Below, piece by piece: positions 1-11,894 of a stretch of DNA of 64,000 nucleotides. A model generated the notes under the pieces. It worked only from the letters and a program-made list of their open reading frames with translations, did not search any database and was not told where the DNA came from. The DNA comes from Bromus sterilis (taxonomy: Eukaryota > Streptophyta > Magnoliopsida > Poales > Poaceae), in NCBI GenBank assembly GCA_950022295.1, contig OX465599.1:274867501-274931500 (forward strand), written 5' to 3'. Numbering within the stretch: the stretch's first letter is position 1; every line of letters begins with the position of its first letter. The position numbers and the translations under genes are program-made.

Positions 1-826
1 TTGTGATCATAGGCTATGTTAACCTAGGGTGAGCCCATGATATTTCCCCTTCCTCTATGTATTGTATTGATGTACTCACTTGATCTTATGTAGTATAATC
101 CCCGAGACCATGGTGACAACGGTCTATTGGACATGGGTTAGAAGAATATTATCATGAGCGATTTCCTCTTTTGTGAATTGATTGAAGATTGAGAGTCTCT
201 TGGTGCTTGTATTTGACTACCCTTGAGATATGTTGTGGTGATTGTGGTACTCTCTTTGGATGGCCGCGGTGACATTGGGAAATCCATAGATGATAACTAC
301 GAACTCTGAGGTGTGCTTTTGTAGCCCTACATAATTCTCGTCCTCTCTTGATCACAAAGGAATGAACTCCGAGTACATCTCCAATGCATATTTTAGTGGA
401 AATATCATGTGATTAGACTATGTTAATGTTGTTGGGAGTTGCCACTACTGAAAGTATGAAGCCTAGGCCTTGTTTCCACCATTGCAATACCGTTTGTTCT
501 CACGTTTACCACTTGTTTGCTTGCTGCACTTTTTATTACAGATTTATATTACTTTGTTTTGCCACTCCTATCACCCATATTTTACCATCTCTTCGCCGAA
601 CTAGTGCACCTATACAAATCCTAGTTGTATTAGGTGTGTTGGGGACAAAAGAGACTTCTTGTATCTTAATTGCAGGGTTGCTTGAGAGAGACCATCTGCA
701 ACCTCTACTTCCTTGAGTTCGATAAACCTTATGTCATCCACTTGAGGGAAATTGCAGTTGTCCTACAAACCTCTGCGCTTGGAGGGCCAACATAGTCTAG
801 AAGAATAGAAGTGTGCGTAGACATCA
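1..826 (+). mobile_element. 3' portion of an A-type gypsy LTR (left edge)
   Basis: The sequence from base 1 aligns by eye with the downstream part of the two A-type LTRs at 56166-57622 and 61323-62881. The shared text includes the 'ccgcggtgacattgggaaat' block and the terminal 'gcgtagacatca'. The LTR ends in CA at 826, but the next bases are not the usual spacer and tRNA-Asp primer site found after the other two copies. This is therefore the 3' end of a 3' LTR or of a solo LTR inserted in the B-type LTR that follows. Its start, and the matching target duplication (expected TCCAC), lie left of the window. Reading frames here are not genes. Confidence 0.85.
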
Positions 827-1962
827 TCCACCACCATGGACGCTTACTTGATGTGTCGTGAGTAGTCCCCCTTGGACCATGGGTCCATGACCAGTAGCTA
901 TGTGATGTCTTCTCTCCAATCTTGTTCTTCAATGTTTTGTCCTTGTGAGCTTCCCTACATGATCAAGGCATCTATGTAATTTTCCTGTTGTTGCTATGAT
1001 GTGATTGCTGGGATCCGATGGATTATGAGATTCTGTTCAGATCGTGATGAGTTATATATTTGGTTTACCTTTTATATTTTGTTTTGAGTAATTCTTGCAT
1101 GTTCTCCATTGCTTTTTATTGCTTTGGCCAAGTAGTAGATAGTAACTCCAAGAGGGAGCGTTATGCATGATTGTGGGTTCATGCCCCTCGATGTCTAGCT
1201 TCAGTGATAGAAACATGAGACTAGGGGATGTGCTGTTTCCACCAAAGAGAAAACAACGGTGCTTGTAACCGCGGTTGCAAGGATTATTTACCTTACACAT
1301 AGATTGTTAATGCAATTGTATGTTGCTTTGAGTTTACACTTTGGGTGTGGCTCGCAACTTAATACCAGCGAGATGTTCTAGATAGATATCTCAAGGTTGA
1401 TGATTAGTGAGTAGACTTAGATGGATTTCGGTCTACTTGTCCTGGCGTATTGCCCATACTCTTGAGCCTCTTAATTTCAAGTAGCATAATTAGCATTGCG
1501 GTGCATTTATAATTCTCTCAATTGCCAAGCTGTAATTTCTTCACCCAGCTTAGCTTTTTTATCGTCCTTTCGGAGAGCGACATCACTAGTGAACATCATG
1601 GGACCCCGGTCCATGTTTCCACGACTGTTTACACCTCCATTTTTTACTGTTTTTTACTTTCCGTTGAAATTATCACTATCATTATCCTCTTGTTTTTTAT
1701 CCTTTGTAAATGACAAGGCCGGAGGGATTGACAACCCCTCTGTACTCGTTGGGAGCAAAGTTACTTGTTGTGTGTGCAGGTCCACGTCAACTTGTCTTAA
1801 GCCGGAAACTTAATATCTGGCGCCGTTGACACCTATTTGCAGAATTCAGAGTCCGTCAGAGACATAAACCTTGGAATCTTCACCGAGCTAAATTTGCTGC
1901 TAGGCTACATCTCAACCTTACACTTGGCGTTGCCAATGAGGAGCACAACTTCAGTGTCATCA
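827..1962 (+). mobile_element. 3' part of a B-type gypsy LTR
   Basis: This stretch carries the typical downstream half of a Triticeae gypsy LTR and ends at 'gtgtcatca', which is followed after ten bases by a tRNA-Asp primer binding site and then a gag-like reading frame. The 5' part of the LTR is replaced by the A-type LTR that ends at 826, so B was probably the insertion target. Part of it (about 1383-1550) recurs in inverted orientation at 11730-11894. Naming is uncertain; it resembles the Fatima/Sabrina/WHAM group but I cannot check a library. Confidence 0.7.
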
Positions 1963-1972
1963 AGAAAATTTC

Positions 1973-1990
1973 TGGCGCCGTTGCCGGGGT
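1973..1990 (+). other. Primer binding site, tRNA-Asp type (element B)
   Basis: The 18 bases tggcgccgttgccggggt are complementary, apart from the last base, to the 3' end of plant tRNA-Asp, which ends in CCCCGGCAACGGCGCCA. The site lies ten bases after the LTR end at 1962, as expected for minus-strand priming in this gypsy group. The same site recurs in element A (57632) and, with changes, in F (51954). Confidence 0.85.
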
Positions 1991-2105
1991 CTCCACTCAT
2001 CAAGATAGGGGAGTTGCACACTATCTTTTATCTTTCCTTTTTAGATTTTTTGGTTTACCTTATCGTTTTTTATCTTAGTGTCCTTTATCAAAAATCACAA
2101 AAAAA

Positions 2106-3204
2106 TTGTTTACCTTGTTCTTGCTTGCTGCTACCACTACGGGTTCTACTGAAAACACTAATTTGTGTGACTTCACTAGTCACAACAACAATGACTTTAT
2201 CTGCACACCTATTGTTCCACTTGTCACTTCACCACCTTCCTATGAAATCAAACCTACTTTGCTTAATCTTGTTATGAAAGATCAATTCTCCGATGTTGGA
2301 GATGACGCTGCTTTACACTTGAATAATTTTTTTGAGCTTTGTGATATGCAAAAGTATAAAGAAGTAGATGGTGATATTGTTAAGCTTAAGATTTTTCCTT
2401 TCTCCTTGAGAGGGGGAGCTAAAATTTGGTTTCAATCCTTGCCTAGGAATAGCATAGATTCTTGGGATAAGTGCAAGGATGCTTTTACTGGAAAGTACTA
2501 CCCACGTGCTAAGATTATCCAATTGAGGAGTAATATTATGAATTTTAAGCAATTGGATAATGAACACATTGCCCAAGCTTGGTAACGCATGAAATCTCTT
2601 GTCAAAAATTGCCCTACACATGGTTTGACTACTTGGATGGTTATCCAACACTTTTTATGCAGGCTTGAACTTTACCTCGCGGAATCTGTTAGACTCGGTC
2701 GCGGAAGGAACTTTTATGTCAACTACACTAGGTGCTGCCACAATTTTTTTTGATGAGATGATGGCAAACTATTCTCAATGGCACACATAAAGAGTTCCAA
2801 CAGGTAGGAAGGTAAATTCTTTTGAGAAAATCTCCTCCCTAAATGAAAATTTTGACTTGATCATGTCTTTATTTACTAAGCAAGCCTTTTGATCCTCATG
2901 ATGTTCCTTTGAATTCTTTGGTTGCTCAAGAGCAAGTTGATGTTAATTTTATCTCTAGGAACAACTTTAATAATAATGCGTATAGGAGAAATTTTGGTAG
3001 CAATCCTAGACCGTTCCCATCCAACTATGGGAACAAGAACACTTATCCTATCACCAAAAACTCCACTTCTGAAATAGAGAGCATGCTTAAGGACTTTATC
3101 ACTTCTGAAAATGCCTTCAATAAGAATGTAGAAGAGAAATTAGAAAAACTTGATAGCCTCTCTTCGAAGGTTGATAATATAGTTCATGAGGTAGAATTGC
3201 TTAA
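2106..3204 (+). pseudogene. Decayed Athila-like gag (element B)
   Basis: The conceptual product has a retrotransposon gag (capsid) domain. Its core reads KIFPFSLRGGAKIWFQSLP around 2392-2450, followed by a KYYPRAKI and NFKQLDNEHIAQAW stretch ending at a stop at 2583. Gag-like text resumes in other frames at 2586-2650 and again at 2909-3204, where an Asn-rich segment precedes a helical segment with repeated Lys-Leu-Asp. Stops and at least two frame changes break it. Gag would assemble the virus-like particle in the cytoplasm. The end is cut by the insertion starting at 3205, and no protease or RT follows, so B is either a non-autonomous family or a truncated copy. Confidence 0.8.
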
Positions 3205-3301
3205 CAGCTGGACACGTGTCCAGCTGTTGATTTGCGCAAACTGACACGTGTCCAGCTGTTGATTTGCGCAAACTGACACGTGTCCAGCTGTTGATTTGCA
3301 C
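3205..3301. repeat. Tandem 32-bp repeat built on a palindrome
   Basis: Three consecutive copies begin at 3211, 3243 and 3275 of a unit starting gacacgtgtccagctg and continuing to ttgatttgcgcaaact; the third is incomplete. Bases 3205-3226 form a perfect 22-base palindrome centred on CACGTG. The array sits exactly where the gag similarity of B stops. It might be the edge of an inserted element. Confidence 0.9.
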
Positions 3302-4035
3302 GAGCCGGCGCTACCCATGTGCCTGCACAGTAGTGCTACTAGTAGTTGTATGAGTAATTTATTAGTACCCATCTTTGCAACACTGTATTTGTTGTAAAGC
3401 TTTTGAGCGCAACGAGATAGATATTATAAATGTTTTTGATTGGCTTACTTTTTTTTTGCAACAAGGTGTATTGTAAAGCCATTTAACACAACAAAGATCA
3501 TGTCGCAAAGGCCTTCGTATCATCATCTGTGTTGCAAAGATACTTCACAACATCGTTCGTTGCACAAGATCAGGTTATAAAAAAACTCTACATATGAATA
3601 AAATTTCGCAACATCATCTGCGTTGCAAAGATATTTTTCAACATCGTTCGTTGCACAAGCATCAGGTTATAAAAAAAACTCTGCATATGAATAAAATTTC
3701 TCAACAATCATTATGTTGCAAAGGAGCTTTGCAACAAGCATCATGTTGCAAAAAAACACCCTATCAGATCCACGGCCGCGAACCAATGATGATAAAAAAT
3801 GCTAATGTATGGGACACACAATCAAACGGCTCTCAGGTAAAAAAATACAAGGCTCAACCGCACGCACAGTACATGGAAGTAGGTGCCTCTTGCATGCATT
3901 TTATGCTTCTACGTACGCCCACGTGATGTGTCAGTTGGTTGGGGTCAAATCAAACTGCTAGCTCAGTTATGGATCGCACGGTCAGGAAGGCGGCGGATTT
4001 TTTTTCTATTATCTACCGGTAGACGCGTAGCAGCG
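3302..4035. mobile_element. Unclassified insertion, possibly a DNA transposon remnant
   Basis: This block separates the broken B gag from A-like internal sequence and matches neither. Its left part contains ccggcgctacccatgtgcc and its right end contains gtagacgcgtagcagcgccc. The reverse complement of the right end also begins with a GGGCGCT-type motif, which hints at imperfect terminal inverted repeats. No transposase is encoded. A repeated theme of 'gttgcaaag/gcaacat' words fills the middle. I see no clear target duplication. The mobile-element call is therefore an inference and could be wrong. Confidence 0.35.
3521..3704. repeat. Two tandem copies of a 91-93 bp unit
   Basis: The unit beginning catcatctg(t/c)gttgcaaaga at 3521 is repeated at 3612. 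The two copies differ at a few positions and by small length changes. They lie inside the unclassified insertion. Confidence 0.85.
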
Positions 4036-6057
4036 CCCTAAAAGAATGCGCTTGTTGGGAGGAAACCCAAGATGTGTTTACTTTCAATTTTAGTGGTATT
4101 TATGTTTGTTACTACTGTAGCAACATCATTGTATCTTAATTTTCAAGCTTTATGCCAAATTTTACCCTCTGATTGCAAGAAAGTTCAAAAGTTATGACAT
4201 AAATCACCAGATCATCTTTTTGATCTGAATTTTTTGACAGCATGCTCCATACAATTGGATTTCATGCATATGTTCTTAGTTTTTTTATTTGAGTTGCAGA
4301 AGTACTCCGAAAAAATTATTTACTACCTGCTGGTCTGTTTTTCACAGATTCTGCCATGTTTTGCGTCTTCATCGTTTTGCAAACCTTAATCTTGCTTTTT
4401 CTTTGCAAAAAAATTGTATAAATCTTGAGAAATAGTAGCTCTTCAAGAATATCTTTATTCCCAGTGGAGAAAAATTATTTTATCATGGGTACTAACCACT
4501 CTAATCAGCTTACGATGAGTTTCGTATGAAGGGAGTTTTCAAGAATGCGAAGGAAGATGATGAAAGAAGATTCGGGAGTGTCAAGCTCTCAAACTTGGGG
4601 ATGCCCCCATGCACCCCCAAGATATATCCAAGGAGACTCAACCGTCTAAGCTTGGGGATGTCCCTCGTGCATCCCCTTCTCCATCAATAATCATCAGTTC
4701 GTCCTTCTCCATGCTATATTTTTATCGCTTCATATGTTATGTGCTAGACTTGGAGTGTCTCACTCTTTAATTTTTAGTTTTTTTTTTTTGTTCATAAAAA
4801 GTTGGATCCTAGCCTTCATTGTTTGGGAGGGAAACACGCTCCACTCCATCCTAGAACACAACATAGGCTTGCATGCTTATCTTTCTTTTTGTGTGTGTTC
4901 TTTATCTGTTTCATAGCTGCTGTCATGCTTAGCTCTTATTTTTCATGCTTGTCTTTTTAAGAGTCTTTGTTTATGTTGTTATAGGAACTCTCTTTATTGT
5001 TCATGTTTATCTTGTTTAGAGAGTTGGCTTATTGCAGTGAGTTGTGTGTCTTGCATGAGTAGGTAATTAAGGTTGCTATTACAAGTGTAGTAGTAACATG
5101 CAATAGTTTTGAGGTATTGATTAGAGTAATGTTTGGACATTAGGGTGCCAAGAGCTTGATCCTATTAGTGATAGGTGTCGTATTTTGGGCAATCCATACT
5201 TATTTTCAAAAAACTACAAAAATTAGTTGAGAACTCTAGCTACTAGATGGATCGCTGACCTCTGGAGGGGTTGGAATATATAGAGTACCCTCACGTACCA
5301 TGGGTCGAGGATGCGCAAGGATAACCAAACCCCCATACACTTATCCTAGGGGTACTCATATCTTTGTGAACCTCCCTATTAGATAGAGAGTTACCGATAA
5401 TAAGTGCATGAGTTTTTCGGACTAATGCGAGTATTCGATTGTTGGCACTTCCAGCTTCCAATATTTTGCTAGCCTCTTCGGTACCGTGCATTGCCCTTTC
5501 TCATCTTGAGAGTTGGCTCATACTTCGCCGGTGCATTCAAACCCTTGGCATGATACACTCTGTCATCATAAACCTCCTTACATCTTTCTCAAAACATCCA
5601 CCATACCGACCTATCAAGGCATTTACATAGCCTTTCCGAGATACATTGACATGCAACATCCACCATCTCATGACATGATCTTCATGTCATACATGATTTT
5701 GCTTGATCGAGGAGACACATGCTAGTTGGGCTTTGCCCTAATTATTGCTACATGACGCGCTAGTATCATTGCATATCCTGCTACGCTGGCAGAGGCATAC
5801 ATTTGCATACATCATGATAGTTTTCGTTCTTCTTTATGTTGAGTACTTCTTGTAAAGCGTGAAGATCTTATATATTCATGTAAAATATAGAGTGTTGCCT
5901 TTAAGTGAGGAAAAGATCTCAAATAGGACAAATTAAAAGATCCCAAAGAGAAAAAATGAGAGATAAATAGAAAGAGCCAAAGAGGCCACAAAAATACAAA
6001 AAAAGGAGAAAAGGGAGAAAAAAGAAATAAAAAGAGAGAAGGGGGCAACACTACTAT
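4036..6057 (+). mobile_element. A-like 3' internal region, truncated
   Basis: This stretch is clearly homologous to 58512-60523 inside element A. Shared blocks include gttactactgtagcaacatc, the paired 'cttggggatg' hairpins near 4594-4676, the 'gataggtgtcgtattttggg' block near 5170, and the final purine-rich 'agagagaagggggcaaca'. It is non-coding. It stops at 6057 where element I is inserted, and its own 3' end and LTR are not seen afterwards. It may be the rest of the B element, or a separate A copy joined at the 3205-4035 insertion. Confidence 0.75.
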
Positions 6058-9000
6058 TGTAACATCCCAAAATTTTCCAAATTTTGGAATGTTAATAAAT
6101 AATATAATATTGATTGAATTGTTTTGATTTTGGGGTAAATGAAAAACTTTTCCCTTGAGTTTTTGTTTAAACCTTTACAAACCATTTAATAAAATTGGAT
6201 AATCATTTATCCAATAATGAAAATTTTGGTTGTGAACTTTATTCAAAATTTCAAAGAATGATTTTCTTTCTTTTGTCCTTTTGAAATTTGGTACGAACCA
6301 CAATTAAATATTTTCGAGTGAGAATAAAATGACTTTCTTAAATTTATTGTGGTCCCATACTCATTCTCGAATTCTTATTTTGGAGTTTATTGGATATTGA
6401 CGTTTAAGAGATATTTAAATATTTCCAATAATTTAATAAATAAAATGAGAGGAGATAATATGACTTCTCCAAAAACAGTATTGGAAAAATTTAATAATGT
6501 CGTTAAAGAGTTTTTTTTATAAAAATCTATTTCTAAAATGTATTCTGAGAGGGAAATATAGTTTTCCTAGACTCTCTATGTTTTATTTGGCCTATACAAT
6601 TTTATTTGAGAGTGTTTAACCCAAATAATAAAAATAGGATTCCTAAGTCAATTGGACTGAGGTCATCTATCTAATTTTTTCCCTCTATCTCTCTTTCCTT
6701 TTTCTTTATCTTGGGACAAATTTTGCACTAAGGCCCATAGCCCGAGCGAGCTGTCTTCTTCCTCTCGTTCGTTCATGTGTACGTGAACACAGAAGCAAAT
6801 GGCCATGCCAACTGAAGCTCTTCCTCTTTTCCTCCCATCTACTCTTTTGACCGATTCACTTCAGAACCTACACAAAAATTGTGGACAAGTTCATGAGGAA
6901 TCCATTAATGGAAACAAACACGTGTTTTAATGCTTTTAATTGTCCATAATTTTCTCCATGAATGCCATTAAATTCATTTCCAAAACCTCGCTTTTAATGC
7001 CCATTATTTCTCCATAAATGCCATTAAATCTATTTCCAAAACCTCGCTTTTAATGTTCATTATTTCACCATGAATGCCATTAACTCCATTCCAAAACCTC
7101 ACCCACTCACCTTCTATGGACCTCCCATGACCCTATAAATACCGCCCCTAGGACCCCTTTGAACCACACATCCCCGCGCATAAAGTACCTCTCCAAAGCC
7201 CTCTCCTTCGTGCGCAATTTCTCGTCGGAGTAAAGATGCATCCACACTTCCGGTGAAGATTTTTGTCGCCATGAAAGGTACCTAGTCCATATTTTTCTTC
7301 CTCTAGTTTTTTCCCCTTGCCGATGCGCACCATTGTGACATATTTTTCCTCTTGATTGCAAGGCCGGAGCACGCCGTCCGTGTCATTGTGCTCTTCATGC
7401 GTTCTTCTCTACTCCGGTGGAACTTCTCGGCTATTCAAAGGCGAACATGGAGCTATAACCTTGTCCATCGAGTAGCCCAAATCATCCTCTATCCCGTTCG
7501 GCTGTTTATTGACGCCCGCGACCTTTTTCCAAAATTCCGGCGAGATCTCCGGTGAGCCTTTCTCCCCTCTTTGTTCATCATTTTATTTTGTAAAAATCGA
7601 ATGGGTACAGACCTATCAGAACTCGCCATTTTGCATCCTTTTTATTATTCCCGTAATTCATTTTAGCAAAAATAGTCAAACTTCAGAAATTCATATCTTC
7701 TATCCCGTAAGTCGGATTTCGACAAATTTCATATCCACGGATTCCCTGGAACATGTAGTTTATTTTGGTCCAGTAATATTTCACTTTTGGTAATTCGAAA
7801 TTTAACTCAAATTTATTATGTGAATTTGAGTATATTTATTATTCCTCTCATTCTATAATTTATTTAGAAATCTTTCCTTGACCAAATTTGTTCCTAAGTG
7901 TCATACCTTTATGTTAGGACACTTGTCACATTCTTTTCATCATGTTGATAACCTATTGTTGACATTTCTTGCATTCTTTCCATTATATAAGAACCTTATT
8001 TGACCTCAAGCCTTTGTTTCAACTTTCATTTAGTTATATCTCTTTTTTATATAAATTTGGCTACAAAAATTCAATCTTCTCAACAAGATCATCACGATTT
8101 CTATCAGATCTTTTTGAATCCAATCCAAGAATTGATTTCCTATTCAAATATGCATATGGACAAACCAACTGAGTTTGACATACTCTCCATCCAATTGATT
8201 TTATAATCAACCTCCAACATATCCAATTGATTTTACAATCCTCGGATATATGATTGCCATCATATTTCCATCCAATCCAACTTGATCCTATCTCAACCTA
8301 TCCATGCCATAGTAATTAGTTTATTAATAGTAATAACTAAATATTTATGTTGTAATTGTATCTTATTTGGATCTTCACTTTGGATTGAGTTGTGTGTTGA
8401 AGTGTTTCTCTTTTACCGTTAGATATATTGTAACGAGATTGAGAGATGACTACGAGTAGAATATTTCATCGTCAGGATCCAGGCAAGTTACTCTTTTGAT
8501 CATGCTCCAGTATTACCTATATTTTTTATATGCATTGTAGTCCAACTTAAATATTATGCATTGATAGGATTATATATTATGCTATGCTATTACACCCAGT
8601 AGTTCATTGAGGTAGGTCTGAACCTTATATCATTGTCGCCACCGTGTAGAATTATACTGCTTTGCTAAGTAGACGTGGATTGGGAAGTGATCCATTATGA
8701 GGTATGAGTGACTAACTAGTAAACAGGACCAAGATAATCTTAATGAACCACCTGGGTGGAATGGTTGGGGGCACCCTGGAGGAACCAGTGGATTTGCCTG
8801 AGTGACCTGGAGATGGCCAGTAATCACTGCGGAATGCCACCCAGGCTTAAAGGGATCAATAATATTTTTCATAACTAGAAGCTTACGTGTGCAGCCACAA
8901 GCTATTATGGGCTCTGGCTTGGTTGATTAGTTGTAGTGACTCTTACTAGGTGGTGCTACGAACGTAGTTATGAGTAGGTGGGATGGGCACCGCCAGAGTG

Positions 9001-9742
9001 AGGGAAACTCTTCTAAAAGACCATGTCTCGACCTTTCGGTTCTCATACAACATGCAGTGTGACGAACTAAAAAGGAGGTGGTCGAGTCTTGTGGGGAAAA
9101 GTGCACAAACCTCTGCAGAGTGTACAAACTGATCATGATTAGCCGTGTCCCCGGTTACGGACAACTTTGAGCATCTAGAAGTGGGAATGTTGACGGATCT
9201 CGTCATATTTAATTAATCAATCGGGTTTAATCAACTTTGGGAATAGATTGACTTGGAGAAACCAATTCAATCATATTATGGGCTTTGTAGTACTGTTATG
9301 ATAATCTTTGAGTAGGACAAAATCAGCTTTATGCAAACTGAAACTCTTAGAGCTTTTCCACCAGCCAAAATTGCATGTAGAAGATAGGTCTGTTATATAT
9401 TTTTTTGGGAGTAACTTGCCGTACATTCAAAGTACTGACCCATTTTGGGCTGTAACCTTCGGTGTTGCAGGATTGTATACGACGAGTAAGTGATGCGATG
9501 TAGGGTTACGATGTCTACACTCAACTTTGCCGTTGGTGTTGATGGGACTCCACTTATGTATTGTTTGTTTCCGCGGTGTATTCTAGCCCAAGGGCTATAA
9601 GGTAATAAATACCATGTATTTTCGTTACTTTTTGACATGTGATTCATGGTATTTCATCGAGTACTGTGTGTGCTAGCATACTGATCCAGGGCTAGCACAG
9701 AAGCACAGTAGACTTGGTTCCTTTTGGGACCGGGTCGTTACA
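6058..9742 (+). mobile_element. 5' LTR of element I (long LTR, 3685 bp)
   Basis: The LTR begins tgtaacatcccaaaattttc at 6058 and ends ...gggtcgttaca at 9742, three bases before a tRNA-iMet primer site. The first 152 bases recur at 11576-11729, which defines the 3' LTR start. The insertion splits the A-like sequence after 'ctactat', an interruption absent from the homologous A copy near 60523. Open frames inside are not genes. The long LTR and very short interior are typical of non-autonomous chromovirus-related families; a name such as Sukkula is possible but unverified. Confidence 0.8.
7133..7140 (+). promoter_or_regulatory. TATA box of the element I LTR
   Basis: ctataaat followed by accgcccctaggacccc lies about 1.08 kb into the 5' LTR, in the position and context of an RNA polymerase II core promoter. 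It would start the genomic transcript of element I. It is the only good TATA context I found in this LTR. Confidence 0.5.
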
Positions 9743-11575
9743 AGATGGTATCAGAGCACATGTTGACTGTAGGTCGTGGCCCTAGAAAATGGAAAGCCAT
9801 TAGGAAGTATACTCTCTAAAAATATTATTTAAAAAAAATCCATTACTACTCATTTTTTTCTAAGTTTTACCAAACACTCCCTCTTATCCCTAACAAGTTA
9901 GACTATACCCATGCCACTTTTACCACTGAGAAGGAGTGTGTTACGTCTCTTCGGGAAGGACACGATATTGGACAACTCAATACCATTTCGGAGAATAGAT
10001 GTTTTCAAACGTGAATTAGAAGTATGGAAGTATGGAAGACTCGAAGAATTTGAAGACTCTAAAGATCCCAAGATTATTCGAGACCCATAGAAGACCCGGG
10101 TACATCCAAGACTAAGATGCTTGTGAAGAAGTTAAGGAATATATTACACAATACCAATAGTATCAGGGCCCACCATGAGAGTTGTGAAATGAACGAAAGA
10201 GTGCGAGTAGAGTGCCCGACCATGCGAGCTCATGTGGAGGAAGGTACCATAGGACTTGTTTTTGATTGACTTTATGAGTGATATTTGGAGTTTTCTCGGA
10301 GTTCTTGGTATTGATTTAATGATTGGTGTCATTTGAACTGTTAAATTTAAATTTGTATTTTTGGGATACGTATTTCGTAGGATTTATTATTAATTGAACC
10401 TTGAGAGTTGTGAGCAACGGATGATGTATCAGAAGACCATCACATCGACTAAACTCGTTGTATCGAAGACTTTCAAGAACCGAAGAGAATGAAGACTTCC
10501 TGACGAAAACATAGTAAACGAGTCTATTATGTATGTTAGTTGTTTGATAATTGTTGTGTAGGTATCCATCTCCTCTTCTCTCTAAAATTCTATCTCATCT
10601 CTGACCAACCTTGAAACCCATAGATGGACATTAATATTTTGATGAGACCAGTGACCCAGTCAAAGTAGAAGAGTGGATTCAAAATATATAATGGACAAGA
10701 ATCTCCCATTTGCAAGGAGAACACAATTGTTGAGGACGGAAGTTCCCTATTCTATGGATGCAAGTTTTGAGCACAAACAATGTAGGATCATCGCCACCCA
10801 AAAATGTTTATTAGTTTTCCAGGTGAAGACCTCTTTAAGAGGAGTGAGAAAGACTTAGTGTTAGAATACGTGATTGATCTATCTACATATGAAGTAATGA
10901 TTTGAGTACGGGATGGATTGGCCCCCATACCGAAGACTCTTATTATATACTTTGGTATGTTAGATTGGTAAATTAGAGAGACAAAAAATATAGTAGAGTG
11001 TCGATGCGACAAGCCTAAACCATAGAATGGTAAGACACATTACCCTTGTAGATAGGCATCGTGCCTAACGTAGGTTGTACGGTGAGTAAGAAACATGAAG
11101 ATTTTCAAGAAGCTTAATTTGGAAGTTATTTTGACCACCATGAGCGTCTCAATAGTTAGTTTTGGAACCCATGTATTTTTTTGCAAGACTTGTTCCTTGG
11201 GGAGATGCAGATCCTTATCTGTGGAAGCTTGATGAAGAACCATCATGGAATGAAGAATTTTGAAGACCCCATAAGCTTTCTTCTAAGGGTGGTAGTTCCC
11301 TAACTCCCTGGTGTTGTAAATGATGCGAACCACACCCTGGTTAAGGTTCAGAACTGGTGCCTAAAGCTACGAGCCCGGGATATGATTTAAGTAACGGAAG
11401 CATATGGAATTGAATCGGTGGAAGACAACGCTCAAACAAGAAGTGAAGATAAACTACAAGTCTCATAATGTTATGCCAAGACCATGGGGAAGTAACCCAA
11501 AATCCTCGAGCCTAACTCATTTCTTTCTAGCCTTTGCAAATCTCGAGGACGATATTTCTTTTAAGGGTAGTAGTT
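9743..11575 (+). other. Non-coding interior of element I with tRNA-iMet primer site and PPT
   Basis: The primer binding site tggtatcagagc (9746-9757) matches the 3' end of plant initiator tRNA-Met. The interior is only 1.83 kb, has no recognisable gag or pol, and ends with a polypurine-type tract ttttaagggtagtagtt (11559-11575) just before the 3' LTR. The stretch before the tract, 'tctcgaggacgatatttc', resembles the 3' ends of chromoviruses. I infer a non-autonomous element mobilised by a relative's proteins. Confidence 0.75.
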
Positions 11576-11729
11576 TGTAACATCTCAAAAATTTCCAAAT
11601 TTTGGAATGTTAATAAATAATATAATATTGATTGAATTGTTTTGATTTTGGGGTAAATGAAAAACTTTTCCCTTGAGTTTTTGTTTAAACCTTTACAAAC
11701 CATTTAATAAAATTGGATAATCATTTATG
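11576..11729 (+). mobile_element. Truncated 3' LTR of element I
   Basis: The first 154 bases of the 3' LTR match the beginning of the 5' LTR, then similarity stops abruptly after 'ggataatcattta'. The rest of the 3' LTR (about 3.5 kb) is missing. The sequence jumps to an inverted B-type LTR fragment, which marks a deletion or rearrangement junction. Confidence 0.85.
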
Positions 11730-11894
11730 CGAGGTGAACAAATTACAGCTGGGCAATTGACAGGATTAAAAATGCACCGCAGTGCTAACTATGCTACAAA
11801 AGAAAGGAAGAGGCTCAAAAGCATGGGCAGCACGCCAAGACAAGTAGACCGAAATCCATCTGCATCTACTCACTAATCATCCACCTTGAGATAT
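11730..11894 (-). mobile_element. Fragment of a B-type LTR, inverted
   Basis: The reverse complement matches about 1383-1550 of the left B LTR, sharing 'gatatctcaagg', 'gatttcggtctacttgtc' and 'gcggtgcattt'. It sits between the truncated element I and the 3' LTR of element C. The likely reading is that C was inserted into a B-type LTR, leaving GATAT at 11890-11894 as a candidate target duplication. Confidence 0.75.

Noticed and set aside
420..716. 98-codon frame that recurs at 57216-57512 and 62358-62771
   Set aside because: Conserved only because it lies in the A-type LTR; it is in the untranslated part and has no domain.
1817..1832. tggcgccgttgacacc as a primer binding site
   Set aside because: Only the first part matches tRNA-Asp and it lies inside the B LTR; the proper site is at 1973.
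7107..7361. Two overlapping minus-strand frames in the element I LTR
   Set aside because: They are antisense to the probable transcript leader after the TATA box and have no recognisable domain.
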